From positions 1-64,000 of the forward strand of contig DXMA01000003.1 of the NCBI GenBank assembly GCA_019414445.1: 64,000 nucleotides of DNA, in the 5' to 3' direction. Shown one piece after another: positions 18,908 to 28,168 of this stretch. The DNA is from Collinsella sp. (GTDB lineage Bacteria; Actinomycetota; Coriobacteriia; Coriobacteriales; Coriobacteriaceae). Numbering within the stretch: position 1 is the stretch's first letter; every line of letters begins with the position of its first letter. Made by a program: the position numbers and the translations under genes. The notes below the pieces were generated by a model. It saw nothing but the letters and a program-made list of their open reading frames with translations, was not told the DNA's origin and did no database searches.

Positions 18908-20056
18908 GTGTCGGAAAATAGGGATTACTACGAGGTGCTTGGCGTCGACAGGGATGCCGACGCGCGGACGATTAAGCGTGCGTTTCTAAAGAAGGCCCGT
19001 ACCGTACATCCGGATGTTTCGGACGACCCCGAGGCCGAGGCCAAGTTCAAGGAGCTCAACGAGGCCTATTCCGTTCTTTCCGATGAGCAGAAGCGTGCTA
19101 ACTACGACCGTTACGGCACCGCGGACGGCCCCGGTGGTTCGGGCTATGTCGACATCAACGATATCTTTGGTGGCATGGGCATGGACGACCTGTTCTCGTC
19201 GTTTTTTGGCGGCGGTGCCGGCGGTGGCGCCCGCAGCCGTCGTGAGCGTCGTCGCGGACGTGACATGGCCATCTCGCTTTCGGTGACGCTCGAGGAGGCG
19301 GCGCTCGGCTGCAAAAAGACGATCAGCTATGATCGCCTTGCTCCTTGCGAGGACTGCAACGGTACCGGTAGGGCCGAGGGTGCACAGGAAAAGCAGTGCG
19401 GCCGCTGCCACGGTACGGGCTACGTCACGACGGTTCAGCGATCGTTTTTGGGCCAGGTTCAGTCTTCCTCGCCTTGCCCCGACTGCCATGGCGAGGGCAC
19501 GGTTATCGACCATCCCTGCGAGACCTGCGACGGTCAGGGCCGCACGCCTTCGCACGAAAAGATCGACATCGATATTCCCGCCGGCGTTTCGACTGGTCGC
19601 CAGCTGCGTGTGAGCGGCTTTGGCGAGGCCGGCCTTCGCGGTGAGCCTTCGGGCGACCTGATTGTCAACGTGCGCGTTGCCGACCATGAGCGCTTTAAGC
19701 GCAACGGTGACGACCTGTACCTGGTGAGCGATATCTCGATTGCGCAGGCTGCGCTCGGCTGCGAGATCGAGGTCGAGGGCATTATGCCCGACGAGGTCGT
19801 TAAGGTGACGGTTCCCGCCGGCGCCCAGTACGGCGACACCGTGAGCGTCAATAATTACGGCATGCCGCGCATTGGCGGTGGCGGTTCGCGTGGCCGCCTG
19901 ATCGTGCAACTGCGCGTGGTCGTTCCCACCAATCTTTCCAATAAGCAACGCGAGCTGCTCCGTGCTTTTGCCGATGAGATGGGCGATGACGTCGCTTCCG
20001 GTAAGAAGTCGGTGACCGACCGTATCAAGAGTGCCCTCGACGATATCCTCGATTAA
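18908..20056 (+). CDS. dnaJ: chaperone protein DnaJ
   Basis: A 382-residue type I DnaJ: J domain with HPD (TVHPDVS) near residue 37, a short Gly-rich linker, the zinc domain with CEDCNGTG, CGRCHGTG, CPDCHGEG and CETCDGQG, and both C-terminal beta domains. Start GTG 18908 is preceded by GGAAGGA; an upstream reading has no site. Unlike in Bacillus, hrcA, grpE and dnaK are not next to it. It ends nine bases before mtaB. Confidence 0.93.
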   Translation: MSENRDYYEVLGVDRDADARTIKRAFLKKARTVHPDVSDDPEAEAKFKELNEAYSVLSDEQKRANYDRYGTADGPGGSGYVDINDIFGGMGMDDLFSSFFGGGAGGGARSRRERRRGRDMAISLSVTLEEAALGCKKTISYDRLAPCEDCNGTGRAEGAQEKQCGRCHGTGYVTTVQRSFLGQVQSSSPCPDCHGEGTVIDHPCETCDGQGRTPSHEKIDIDIPAGVSTGRQLRVSGFGEAGLRGEPSGDLIVNVRVADHERFKRNGDDLYLVSDISIAQAALGCEIEVEGIMPDEVVKVTVPAGAQYGDTVSVNNYGMPRIGGGGSRGRLIVQLRVVVPTNLSNKQRELLRAFADEMGDDVASGKKSVTDRIKSALDDILD

Positions 20057-20065
20057 GGAGCCCGC

Positions 20066-21358
20066 GTGCTCGCACCCCATATTTCCGTCGTCAACCTCGG
20101 CTGCCGTGTCAACCGGGTTGAGTCTGACCGTATCACTGCCGATCTTATGCGCCTGGGCTTTGCTATGGTGGAGCCCCACGATGCCGATCTGATCGTCATT
20201 AACACCTGTGCCGTTACGGGCGAGGCCGAGGCCAAGACCCGTAAGGCCGTCCGTCATGCGCTGGCCCATCCAAACGAGCCCTATGTGGTCGTGACCGGAT
20301 GCGTGGTCAATTTGCATCCCGAGGAGCTGTTGGAGCTTTCGGATCGCGTGATTGCCGAGCCGTCTAAGATCGATGTCGCCGAACGTGTCTGCGAGGTGCT
20401 GGGCGTTGAGTCCGATAGCGTTCCCGCCTGCAGCGATGGTGACGTGGTCGATGCGCTCGGTCGTTCTCGGCTGGGCGTGAAGATCCAGGATGGCTGCAAC
20501 CACCGCTGCACCTATTGCATCGTGTGGAAGGCCCGCGGCCCCGAGCGTTCCGTGCCCGTCGAGTCCGTTCTCGAACAGGTGCGCGAAGCCCAGGAGGCCG
20601 GCGTGCCCGAGGTGGTGCTGACCGGCGTGAACCTGGGTGCCTACGATGGCAAGAGCGCGACCGACGAGCATGTCGAAATCGATGAGCTGCTCGAGGCCAT
20701 CATGGAGCGCACGACTATTGCGCATGTGCGCATTTCCTCGGTCGAACCCATGGATATCTCTGAGCGCCTGCTTAAGGTTATGGCGCGCTATCCGCAGCGT
20801 ATTGCCCCGTTTTTGCACCTGCCCGTACAGTCCGGCTGTACGGCGACGCTGCATCGCATGGGTCGTCCCTATAGTGCCGAGGCCTTTGAGGACACGGTGC
20901 GCATGATTCGCGCCATCCTGCCGCAGGCGTCTCTTTCGTGCGACGTCATCGTCGGTTTTCCTGGTGAGACGGACGAGGAGTTCGAGGAGTCGCTGGCGCT
21001 GTGCCGCCGCGTGGGGTTCTCGCGTATGCACGTGTTCCGCTACAGTAAGCGTCCCGGTACCCTTGCTGCCGACATGCCCGACCAGGTGCCGCCCGAGGTT
21101 ATGGCCGAGCGCAGCCGCCGTATGCGAGACACGGCGCAGGAGCTCGCTATTGCCGATGCTCGTCATCGCGTGGGCACTGTCGAGCGTGCCGTGCTCGAGT
21201 ATGGTGACAACCTGACGCTCGGTTCGTTCCATCATGCCCGTCTTGACGATACCTGTGGACTTACAGCCCCGTGCCTGCTCGATGTTGCTATCATCGGAGT
21301 CGATGATTCCGGCTTGGTCCATGCGCGCAGGGAGGTCCATGGAAGCCTCGAAGATTAG
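20066..21358 (+). CDS. mtaB: tRNA t6A37 methylthiotransferase MtaB
   Basis: A 430-residue radical SAM methylthiotransferase that turns t6A37 into ms2t6A37 in ANN-decoding tRNAs. The N-terminal UPF0004 domain carries Cys residues in LGCRVN, NTCAVT and VTGCVV; the radical SAM cluster is in GCNHRCTYC near residue 146. The N-terminus and the gene order dnaJ-mtaB match Bacillus yqeV rather than MiaB or RimO, both of which are also in this window. GTG 20066 has AAGGAG five bases upstream. Confidence 0.88.
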   Translation: MLAPHISVVNLGCRVNRVESDRITADLMRLGFAMVEPHDADLIVINTCAVTGEAEAKTRKAVRHALAHPNEPYVVVTGCVVNLHPEELLELSDRVIAEPSKIDVAERVCEVLGVESDSVPACSDGDVVDALGRSRLGVKIQDGCNHRCTYCIVWKARGPERSVPVESVLEQVREAQEAGVPEVVLTGVNLGAYDGKSATDEHVEIDELLEAIMERTTIAHVRISSVEPMDISERLLKVMARYPQRIAPFLHLPVQSGCTATLHRMGRPYSAEAFEDTVRMIRAILPQASLSCDVIVGFPGETDEEFEESLALCRRVGFSRMHVFRYSKRPGTLAADMPDQVPPEVMAERSRRMRDTAQELAIADARHRVGTVERAVLEYGDNLTLGSFHHARLDDTCGLTAPCLLDVAIIGVDDSGLVHARREVHGSLED

Positions 21359-22325
21359 ACTTACCGTTCCCGAGGGAGCTGATCCCTCGCGTGTTTTGGG
21401 CGCCGGCGACGGCGTCCTTCGTGCGCTCGAGAGCTTGGTTCGCGCTCACGTGGTCGCCCGTGGCGATAGGATCTCCGTAAGCGGCGACCCGGACGAGGTC
21501 GAGCTCGTGGCTCGCTTTTTCGAACATGCTTTTCGCGAGGCGGCGGCCGGTCGTACCCTGTCTGCCGACGATGTCTCGCGTTGCCTGGCCGTCTTGCGCG
21601 ACGGCGAGCATGAGGCCACATCGCTTCGCGATGACGTGCTGCTTTCATACCGCGGTCGTGTCATTCGTCCCAAGACGCTTGGGCAAAAGCGCTATGTGGA
21701 TGCCATTCGCTCGCATACCATCACCTTTGGCTTGGGTCCTGCCGGTACCGGTAAGACCTATCTGGCCATGGCGCTCGCCGTTGCCGCGCTCAAGCGCCAT
21801 GAGGTGGGCCGTTTGATCTTGACGCGTCCGGTTGTCGAAGCAGGGGAGAACCTGGGCTTTTTGCCCGGCACCCTCGAGGAAAAGATCGATCCGTACATGC
21901 GCCCACTCTACGATGCCCTTTTTGACATGATGGATCGTGAGCGCACCGATGAGCTTATGGAGCGCGGCGTGATCGAGATCGCCCCGCTCGCCTACATGCG
22001 CGGTCGTACGCTGAGCGATGCTTTCGTGGTGCTCGACGAGGCGCAAAATACTACGCCCGAGCAGATGAAGATGTTCCTGACACGCCTTGGATTCAACTCC
22101 AAGTTCGTGATTACCGGCGACCTCAGCCAGCGCGACCTGGTGGGTCGTCGTGGCGGCTTGGCGGATGTCGAGAAGATTTTGGGCCGTGTCGACGATGTGG
22201 CATTTTCTCACCTCGAGCGTGCCGACGTGGTGCGTCATGCCCTAGTGGGTCGTATCGTCGAGGCATATGATGCTTATGATGACGTGCGTGAGCAACGCTC
22301 ACGCGACCGAAAGGAGTCCCGTTGA
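21339..22325 (+). CDS. phoH: PhoH-family ATPase
   Basis: A 328-residue PhoH-like protein, an ATPase of the helicase superfamily 1 fold probably active in RNA handling. Walker A is GPAGTGKTYLA near residue 134; Walker B is VVLDEAQNTTPEQ. ATG 21339 is preceded by GGGAGGT and overlaps mtaB by 20 bp. phoH-ybeY-dgkA-era-recO is a classical order, suggesting a link to rRNA maturation with YbeY and Era. Confidence 0.9.
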   Translation: MEASKIRLTVPEGADPSRVLGAGDGVLRALESLVRAHVVARGDRISVSGDPDEVELVARFFEHAFREAAAGRTLSADDVSRCLAVLRDGEHEATSLRDDVLLSYRGRVIRPKTLGQKRYVDAIRSHTITFGLGPAGTGKTYLAMALAVAALKRHEVGRLILTRPVVEAGENLGFLPGTLEEKIDPYMRPLYDALFDMMDRERTDELMERGVIEIAPLAYMRGRTLSDAFVVLDEAQNTTPEQMKMFLTRLGFNSKFVITGDLSQRDLVGRRGGLADVEKILGRVDDVAFSHLERADVVRHALVGRIVEAYDAYDDVREQRSRDRKESR

Positions 22326-22831
22326 GTGTATTGATCAGCAACGATGCCGAGCTCGATACGCTGCTCGATGCCCAGGAGGTGGAGCACATCTGCGAGGTCG
22401 TGCTTGCCGCCGAGGGCGTTGAGCGTGAAGTCGAGATTTCCCTTTCGTATGTCGACGAGGACGAGATGCACGAGCTCAACCACGAGTGGCGCGGTATCGA
22501 CCGCACCACCGATGTGCTCTCGTTTGAGTGCGATTCGGCCTTTGACGAGGATATTCCCGCCGATGAGACGCTCGAGCTCGGCGATATTATCTTGGCCCCG
22601 CAGGTTATTGCCCGTCAGGCTCCCGGTTTTGGCAATAGCCCTGCTGACGAGTGCCGTCTGATGCTCGTACACGGCATGCTGCACCTGCTGGGCTATGACC
22701 ACATCGAGGACGACGAGGCCGAGGTCATGGAGGCCCGCGAGGACGCCATCCTGCGCGATTTGGCGCTCGAGCGCGGCGAGGACCCCAAGCTAGTCCACGT
22801 CGGCCCCATCACCAACCACGCCCACGACTAG
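22322..22831 (+). CDS. ybeY: YbeY endoribonuclease / rRNA maturation factor
   Basis: Zinc metalloprotein of 169 residues needed for 16S rRNA 3'-end maturation and ribosome quality control. The metal motif HGMLHLLGYDH near residue 120 has the three histidines. I take TTG 22322 as start: AAGGAG lies five bases before it, and it overlaps the phoH stop by four bases. Confidence 0.92.
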   Translation: MSVLISNDAELDTLLDAQEVEHICEVVLAAEGVEREVEISLSYVDEDEMHELNHEWRGIDRTTDVLSFECDSAFDEDIPADETLELGDIILAPQVIARQAPGFGNSPADECRLMLVHGMLHLLGYDHIEDDEAEVMEAREDAILRDLALERGEDPKLVHVGPITNHAHD

Positions 22832-22840
22832 GAGCCGTCT

Positions 22841-23218
22841 ATGATTCCCGGATCGAACAAGGACCATCCGTCCTTCTTAAAGTCGTTTTCTTACGCTATG
22901 GAGGGCTTCGTCACCGCCGTCAAGACCGAGCGCAACATTAAGGTCATGCTCGTGGCGGGCGTGTGCACCGTCATTGCAGGCTGCATCGTGGGGCTCGACA
23001 TTGCCGAGTGGGCCACGATTATCATCTGTTGCGGCCTGGTGATCCACGGCGAGCTTTGCAATACCGCCATGGAGGCCATCGTCGACCTGGCGACCCAGGA
23101 GCTCCATCCGCTGGCCAAGCGTGCGAAGGACATCGCCGCCGCCTCCGTATACGTTCTTTCCATCACCGCTGCGATTGTGGGCTTGCTGGTATTTGCCCAC
23201 GCGCTCGGCTTTATTTAG
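22841..23218 (+). CDS. dgkA: diacylglycerol / undecaprenol kinase, DgkA family
   Basis: A 125-residue membrane kinase. The family motif ELCNTAMEAIVDL near residue 68 and three membrane segments are present, as is HPLAKRAKDIAAASV. In Gram-positive bacteria this family mainly phosphorylates undecaprenol for wall-lipid recycling; which substrate applies here is not visible. GGAG precedes ATG 22841. It lies between ybeY and era, its usual place. Confidence 0.9.
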   Translation: MIPGSNKDHPSFLKSFSYAMEGFVTAVKTERNIKVMLVAGVCTVIAGCIVGLDIAEWATIIICCGLVIHGELCNTAMEAIVDLATQELHPLAKRAKDIAAASVYVLSITAAIVGLLVFAHALGFI

Positions 23219-23230
23219 AAAGGGATTCCC

Positions 23231-24298
23231 ATGTCCGACAATATGCAGCCTGCCGATGAGATTTTGGACGACGAGTCCCTGGACGCGGTGGATACCGAGG
23301 AGCTCGAGGATGTCGAGGAGTTCGACCCGTTTGAGGGTATGAGCGACGAGGAACTCGACGCCCTGTGCGACGAGGACGACAACCTCGCGGGCTTTGGTGA
23401 CGTTGAGCCCGGTTTCCGCAGCGGCTTTGTGGCCCTGGTCGGTCGTCCCAACGCTGGCAAGTCTACGCTGCTTAATGCCTGCTATGGCAAAAAGGTCGCC
23501 ATCACCTCGCCGGTGGCCCAGACGACCCGCCGCCGCATGCGCGCCGTCGTCAACCGCCCCGGCTACCAGCTGGTCTTTGTCGATACCCCCGGTATTCATA
23601 AGCCCAAGGACGGCTTGGGATCCGAGCTCAACAAGAGCGCGTTGTTCGAGCTGAACGATGTTGATGTTGTCGCGTTTTTGATTGATGCCACCAAACCGAT
23701 CGGCAGGGGAGACGCCTGGGTTGCCGAGCGCGTCAAGAACGCTCGTTCCAAGAAGGTCCTGGTGCTCACCAAGGCCGATGAGGCCGACCCCGCACAGGTC
23801 ATGGAGCAGCTTAAGGCAGCCCACGAACTCATGGAATATGACGACGAGATCGTGACGTCGTCGGTCAAGAACTTCAACGTCGATGCATTTATCGAGACCG
23901 TTGCGCACTTTTTGCCTGAGGGTCCGCGTTGGTTCCCCGAGGACATGGGTACCGACGCTTCCGACGAGACGCTCGTTGCCGAGTTTGTGCGCGAGAAGGT
24001 CTTGCGCCGCACCCGTGATGAGATCCCGCACTCCGTTGGCGTGATCTGCGATGCGCTCGAGCAGACCAAGAAGGTGCTGCGCGTGCACGCCACCATTTAC
24101 GTCGAGCGCGAGGGCCAAAAGGGCATCATCATCGGCAAGGGCGGCGAGATGATCAAGCATATCGGTATCGACGCCCGTCGCGATCTTGAGCGCATCTTTG
24201 GCACGCAGGTCTTTTTGGAGCTGGACGTGAAGGTCAAGGCCGGCTGGCGTGACGACGAGGCCCAGATTCGCCGCTTTGGCTACAACGCCGAGGACTAA
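23231..24298 (+). CDS. era: GTPase Era with acidic N-terminal extension
   Basis: Ribosome-assembly GTPase that binds the 3' end of 16S rRNA. G1 is GRPNAGKS at 71-78, G3 DTPGIHKP, G4 TKAD, and the KH domain has IIGKGGEMIKHIG. At 355 residues it is about 55 longer than usual: residues 1-60 form an extension with 26 Asp/Glu. AAAGGGATTCCC precedes ATG 23231. A start nearer the G domain has no ribosome site, so the extension is probably real. Confidence 0.92.
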   Translation: MSDNMQPADEILDDESLDAVDTEELEDVEEFDPFEGMSDEELDALCDEDDNLAGFGDVEPGFRSGFVALVGRPNAGKSTLLNACYGKKVAITSPVAQTTRRRMRAVVNRPGYQLVFVDTPGIHKPKDGLGSELNKSALFELNDVDVVAFLIDATKPIGRGDAWVAERVKNARSKKVLVLTKADEADPAQVMEQLKAAHELMEYDDEIVTSSVKNFNVDAFIETVAHFLPEGPRWFPEDMGTDASDETLVAEFVREKVLRRTRDEIPHSVGVICDALEQTKKVLRVHATIYVEREGQKGIIIGKGGEMIKHIGIDARRDLERIFGTQVFLELDVKVKAGWRDDEAQIRRFGYNAED

Positions 24299-24313
24299 GG
24301 ACGCGCGGCGCGC

Positions 24314-25063
24314 ATGGCAGGCTCCCGGACATATCGCACCAAGGTGCTCGTCCTCGACAAGACGAAGCTCAAAGAGACCGACCTGATCTTGACGATGCTT
24401 GACGAGCGGGGACGGCAGGTTCGTGCCGTGGCAAAGGGCGCCCGCAAACCCGGCGGACGCCTGGCTGCGCGCTGCGAGCTGTTCTGTACCGTTGATCTGC
24501 TGCTTGCGCATGGACGGTCGCTCGACGTGGTTTCCCAGGCCGAGCTTATGGAGGCGCCGCTCGGCGCTGCTCCCGATTACGAGATGACATGCGCCGCAAG
24601 CGCGATTGCCGAGGTCGCGCGCGTGTGCTCGTTCGAGGACGCCGAGGACCCGTTTACCTTTGCCATAACGCAGCGAGCGCTTGCCCTGGTGGGCAGCGGG
24701 CTCGACGCGGCGCATATGGATCTACTTGTGGCGGCATATGTCTTTAAGCTGCTGTCGCACGTTGGCTATCGACCCGATTTTTCGGCCTGCGTGCTGTGCG
24801 GAGACCCCATGCTGTCGTATTTTTCGCCCCAGGCGGGCGGTCTCATGTGCGGGTCGTGCGCGTCGAGCGTTCCGGGTGCCGAGCTGGTGTCGACCGGTGA
24901 GGTCGCGTGGCTGCGCGCCCTCATGTCGATGACCTTCGATGCGCTTATGGTCGAGAAAATCGACCCGCATACGGCGGCGTTCTTGCTCGGGCTTTCGCAT
25001 GTTTGGGCCGCCACGCACACCGATCAGCGCCTCCGTGCGATGGAATTCATGTTGGGTCGGTGA
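24314..25063 (+). CDS. recO: DNA repair protein RecO
   Basis: A 249-residue recombination mediator that helps load RecA onto SSB-coated DNA through the RecFOR route. An N-terminal OB fold (TKVLVLDKTKLKETDLIL) is followed by a helical region and a zinc site made of CVLC and CGSC. It ends the phoH-ybeY-dgkA-era-recO run. Start ATG 24314 has only a weak ribosome site, and the gene follows era by 15 bp. Confidence 0.88.
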   Translation: MAGSRTYRTKVLVLDKTKLKETDLILTMLDERGRQVRAVAKGARKPGGRLAARCELFCTVDLLLAHGRSLDVVSQAELMEAPLGAAPDYEMTCAASAIAEVARVCSFEDAEDPFTFAITQRALALVGSGLDAAHMDLLVAAYVFKLLSHVGYRPDFSACVLCGDPMLSYFSPQAGGLMCGSCASSVPGAELVSTGEVAWLRALMSMTFDALMVEKIDPHTAAFLLGLSHVWAATHTDQRLRAMEFMLGR

Positions 25064-25087
25064 TGATGCGCAGGCGCGGGCTGCTTG

Positions 25088-25096
25088 TGGTAACAT
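25088..25096 (+). promoter_or_regulatory. rpsO promoter, extended -10
   Basis: TGGTAACAT fits an extended -10. A transcript would start near 25103 and carry a leader of about 100 bases. Confidence 0.45.
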
Positions 25097-25155
25097 ACCG
25101 ACCTGTTGGTACCTCGACCTTGGTTGCTCGCTCCACCGGCGGCTTCCCAGTCCGA

Positions 25156-25181
25156 GGCGAATCGAGTCGCCCGATGGCGAC
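25156..25181 (+). promoter_or_regulatory. rpsO leader with two exclusive hairpins
   Basis: GTCGCC (25166-25171) pairs with GGCGAC (25176-25181) around a CGAT loop. The same 5' strand can instead pair with GGCGA at 25156-25160. The switch lies about 10 bases before the rpsO ribosome site. S15 represses its own translation in several bacteria through such leaders; here that is inferred. Confidence 0.4.
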
Positions 25182-25201
25182 GCAAAACGAAAGGTGAAAC
25201 A

Positions 25202-25480
25202 ATGACTGTTTCCAAAGAGCGCAAGGCGGAGCTGACTGCCCAGTTCGGTAACACCCCGGTCGACACCGGCAACCCCAAGGTTCAGGTCGCCATCCTGTCC
25301 GAGCGCATCAAGGAGCTGACCGAGCACATGAAGTCCCACCAGAAGGACTTCCACACCCGTCGTGGCCTGCTCATGCTCGTCGGCCGTCGTCGTCGTCTTC
25401 TCTCCTACATCAAGAAGAACGACATCGTCGAGTACCGTGAGCTCATCAAGGCTCTGGGCATCCGCGACAACATCCAGTAG
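25202..25480 (+). CDS. rpsO: 30S ribosomal protein S15
   Basis: A 92-residue S15 protein with the family core (VDTGNPKVQVAILSERI and RRGLLMLVGRRRRLLSYIK). It binds the central domain of 16S rRNA. ATG 25202 has AAAGGTG upstream. A terminator follows; pnp lies next, an order conserved in most bacteria. Confidence 0.95.
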   Translation: MTVSKERKAELTAQFGNTPVDTGNPKVQVAILSERIKELTEHMKSHQKDFHTRRGLLMLVGRRRRLLSYIKKNDIVEYRELIKALGIRDNIQ

Positions 25481-25495
25481 GATTTGTACATGCTA

Positions 25496-25526
25496 AGAGC
25501 GTCCTGCGCAGCGGGGCGCTCTTTTT
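25496..25526 (+). terminator. intrinsic terminator between rpsO and pnp
   Basis: Nine pairs (25496-25504 with 25514-25522, one G-U), then a T run at 25522-25526. Readthrough into pnp is possible since no other clear pnp promoter was found. Confidence 0.75.
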
Positions 25527-25629
25527 GTGTAAGGGCGCGAACAATCACGCTCTGAAGCGTGGCGGGGGCAGGGGGCCCGCGTCACATGAGAAGCCCGCAG
25601 GCAAGGGGCCTGTGGGGTAAAGGAGAACA

Positions 25630-27876
25630 ATGACACTCGTATCCAAGACCTTTGAGCTGTACGGCAAGACCTACACCTTCGAGTCGGGCGAGCTTGCCAA
25701 GCAGGCCACCGGCGCCTGTCTTGTCAAGCAGGGCGACACCACGATGCTCGACACCGTGGTCGTCTCCAAGGAGCGCAAGAACTACGACTTCTTCCCGCTG
25801 ACCGTCGACTTCAACGAGAAGATGTACGCCGCAGGCCGCATCCCGGGTGGCTACCTCAAGCGTGAGGGCCGTCCCAGCGAGAAGGCCACGCTCACGGCCC
25901 GCATGATCGACCGTCCGATTCGCCCGAGCTTCCCGGACGGCTTCCGTAACGAGGTGCACATCGTCGCCACCTCGCTCGTCGCCGATCAGGTCAACCCCTT
26001 CGATGTCATCAACGTCATGGGTGCATCCCTGGCCATGACGCTCGGCGGCGTGCCCTTCGAGGGCCCGCTTGCCTGCGTGCGCATCGGCCGCAACGTGGAG
26101 ACCGGCGAGTTTATCGTCAACCCCACCTATGAGGAGCGCGAGAACTCCGATCTGGACCTGGAGCTGGGCGGATCCGCCGACTTCATCTCGATGGTCGAGG
26201 CCGGCGCCGAGGAGATCTCCGAGGACGACATGCTCGCCGCCATGAAGTTTGGCCAGGAGGCCCTTGCTGCTTTCTGCCAGGCTCAGGACGAGTTCGTCGC
26301 CGAGTGGGAGCAGGTCAACGGCCCCATCGTCAAGAAGGAGTACCCGCTCGACCAGCCCGTCGAGGAGGTCCAGGAGCGCATCTTCGCCCACTACGACGAG
26401 ATGGCAGCCGCCCTGCGCGACGCCGACAAGCTCTCCCGTATCGGCAAGGTCGAGGCTCTGAAGGAGTCCATCCGTGCCGAGTTCACCGAGGAGGAGCAGG
26501 CCGCTTGGGAGCGCGAGATCCCCGTGGCGCTCAAGAAGCTCGAGAAGAAGGCTATGCGCACCATGGTCGTCGAGACCGGCGAGCGCGTCGACGGCCGTGC
26601 CGCCGATGAGATTCGCCCCATCATGGTGAAGGATAACTACCTGCCGCTCGTTCACGGCTCCGGTCTGTTCCAGCGTGGCCAGACCCAGGTGCTTTCCGTC
26701 CTGTCGCTCGGTATGCTCAACGAGGGCCAGCGTCTGGATACCATCGAGCCCACCGAGGGCAAGCGCTACATGCACCACTACAACTTCCCGCCGTTCTGCA
26801 CCGGCGAGACCGGCCGCATGGGCAGCCCTAAGCGCCGCGAGATCGGCCACGGCAACCTGGCCGAGCGCGCTCTGCTTCCGGTGCTCCCCGACGAGAACGA
26901 GTTCCCCTACGCCATCCGCGTCGTCTCCGAGGTCATGGAGTCCAACGGCTCCTCTTCGATGGCTTCGACCTGCGGCTCCACGCTCGCCCTTATGGACGGC
27001 GGCGTACCCATTAAGCGCCCGGTCTCCGGTATCGCCATGGGTCTGATCCAGGAGGAGGGCAAGACCGTGGTCCTGTCCGACATCCAGGGTCTCGAGGACT
27101 TCCTGGGCGACATGGACTTTAAGGTCACCGGCACCACCGAGGGCATTACCGCTCTGCAGATGGACAACAAGGCCACCGGCCTTACCTTCGACATCTTGGC
27201 CCGCGCCCTGCAGCAGGCCAAGGAGGGTCGTGCGTACATCCTGCAGAAGATGCTCGATGTGATCCCCGAGCCGCGCCACACCACGCGCAGCACCGCTCCG
27301 CGCATCGTCTCCATCCAGGTTCCGACCGACAAGATCCGCGACGTCATCGGTTCTGGCGGTAAGGTCATCCGCGGCATCCAGGATGAGACCGGCGCTTCGG
27401 TCGACATCCAGGAGGACGGCACCGTCTTTGTCGGCGGCACTGGCGAGTCCGTCGATCAGGCCGTCGAGCGCATCAAGCTCATCATCAAGGTTCCTGAGCC
27501 GGGCGAGGAGTACACCGGTCGCGTGGTCTCCATCCAGCCCTTCGGCGCCTTCGTGAACCTGCTGCCCGGTAAGGACGGCCTGCTTCACATCTCCCGCGTC
27601 GCCAAGGGCCGCGTGGAGAAGGTCGAGGACGTCCTCAACGTGGGCGACGAGGTCAAGGTCGTCGTCATCGAGGTCGACGATCGCGGCAAGATCTCGCTCG
27701 ATCGTCTGGATAAGCCCGAGGCCCCGGCACGCGCCGAGGGTGCCTCCGAGGGCGACGGCGAGCACTTCCAGCGCCGTGAGCGTCCGCGTCGCGAGCGCTC
27801 CGAGCGCAGTGACCGTCCGCGCCGTCCCGGCGACAACGGAGGCCGCAAGCCCCGCCGTCACCACGACGCCGAGTAA
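25630..27876 (+). CDS. pnp: polynucleotide phosphorylase
   Basis: A 748-residue phosphorolytic 3'-5' exoribonuclease. Two RNase PH domains are joined by a helical linker; the second contains CGSTLALMDGGVP. A KH domain (IGSGGKVIRGIQDETGA) and an S1 domain (GRVVSIQPFGAFVNLLPGKDGLLHIS region) follow. The last 40 or so residues are rich in Arg, Pro and Gly and look disordered. AGGAG lies six bases before ATG 25630. Confidence 0.95.
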   Translation: MTLVSKTFELYGKTYTFESGELAKQATGACLVKQGDTTMLDTVVVSKERKNYDFFPLTVDFNEKMYAAGRIPGGYLKREGRPSEKATLTARMIDRPIRPSFPDGFRNEVHIVATSLVADQVNPFDVINVMGASLAMTLGGVPFEGPLACVRIGRNVETGEFIVNPTYEERENSDLDLELGGSADFISMVEAGAEEISEDDMLAAMKFGQEALAAFCQAQDEFVAEWEQVNGPIVKKEYPLDQPVEEVQERIFAHYDEMAAALRDADKLSRIGKVEALKESIRAEFTEEEQAAWEREIPVALKKLEKKAMRTMVVETGERVDGRAADEIRPIMVKDNYLPLVHGSGLFQRGQTQVLSVLSLGMLNEGQRLDTIEPTEGKRYMHHYNFPPFCTGETGRMGSPKRREIGHGNLAERALLPVLPDENEFPYAIRVVSEVMESNGSSSMASTCGSTLALMDGGVPIKRPVSGIAMGLIQEEGKTVVLSDIQGLEDFLGDMDFKVTGTTEGITALQMDNKATGLTFDILARALQQAKEGRAYILQKMLDVIPEPRHTTRSTAPRIVSIQVPTDKIRDVIGSGGKVIRGIQDETGASVDIQEDGTVFVGGTGESVDQAVERIKLIIKVPEPGEEYTGRVVSIQPFGAFVNLLPGKDGLLHISRVAKGRVEKVEDVLNVGDEVKVVVIEVDDRGKISLDRLDKPEAPARAEGASEGDGEHFQRRERPRRERSERSDRPRRPGDNGGRKPRRHHDAE

Positions 27877-27899
27877 CAGCCGTACATAACCAGCACCGC

Positions 27900-27930
27900 A
27901 AGGGCGACTCCGGACAGGGGTCGCCCTTTT
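27900..27930 (+). terminator. intrinsic terminator after pnp
   Basis: Nine-pair stem (27900-27908 with 27920-27928) followed by TTTT including the stem end. Confidence 0.8.
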
Positions 27931-28168
27931 GCTTGCGCCCGGGAGGGCCGCATATGAAGTTTCCTGCTCTACGGGAAACCGGCGGGATAGACCGGTTTGG
28001 ATGGGGCTTTGATGCATGGGTGGTCTGTTGGTGGGCAAATGGGTATCATACTGTGGTTATTGCATCGACTCTGCGATGCATGTTTGTACGTTCCCGACGG
28101 TCGGTTTGCCAGAAGCGCCCCGTCGGTTGTTCCAGACCCGTTTCGAAGAAAGGAAACCACACTAACCT

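Noticed and set aside
18986..21340. 784-residue open frame on the minus strand
   Set aside because: It is the antisense shadow of dnaJ and mtaB, caused by high GC at third positions. It has no ribosome site or family likeness.
25582..28038. 818-residue open frame on the minus strand
   Set aside because: Antisense of pnp; same GC effect. The plus strand has a full PNPase.
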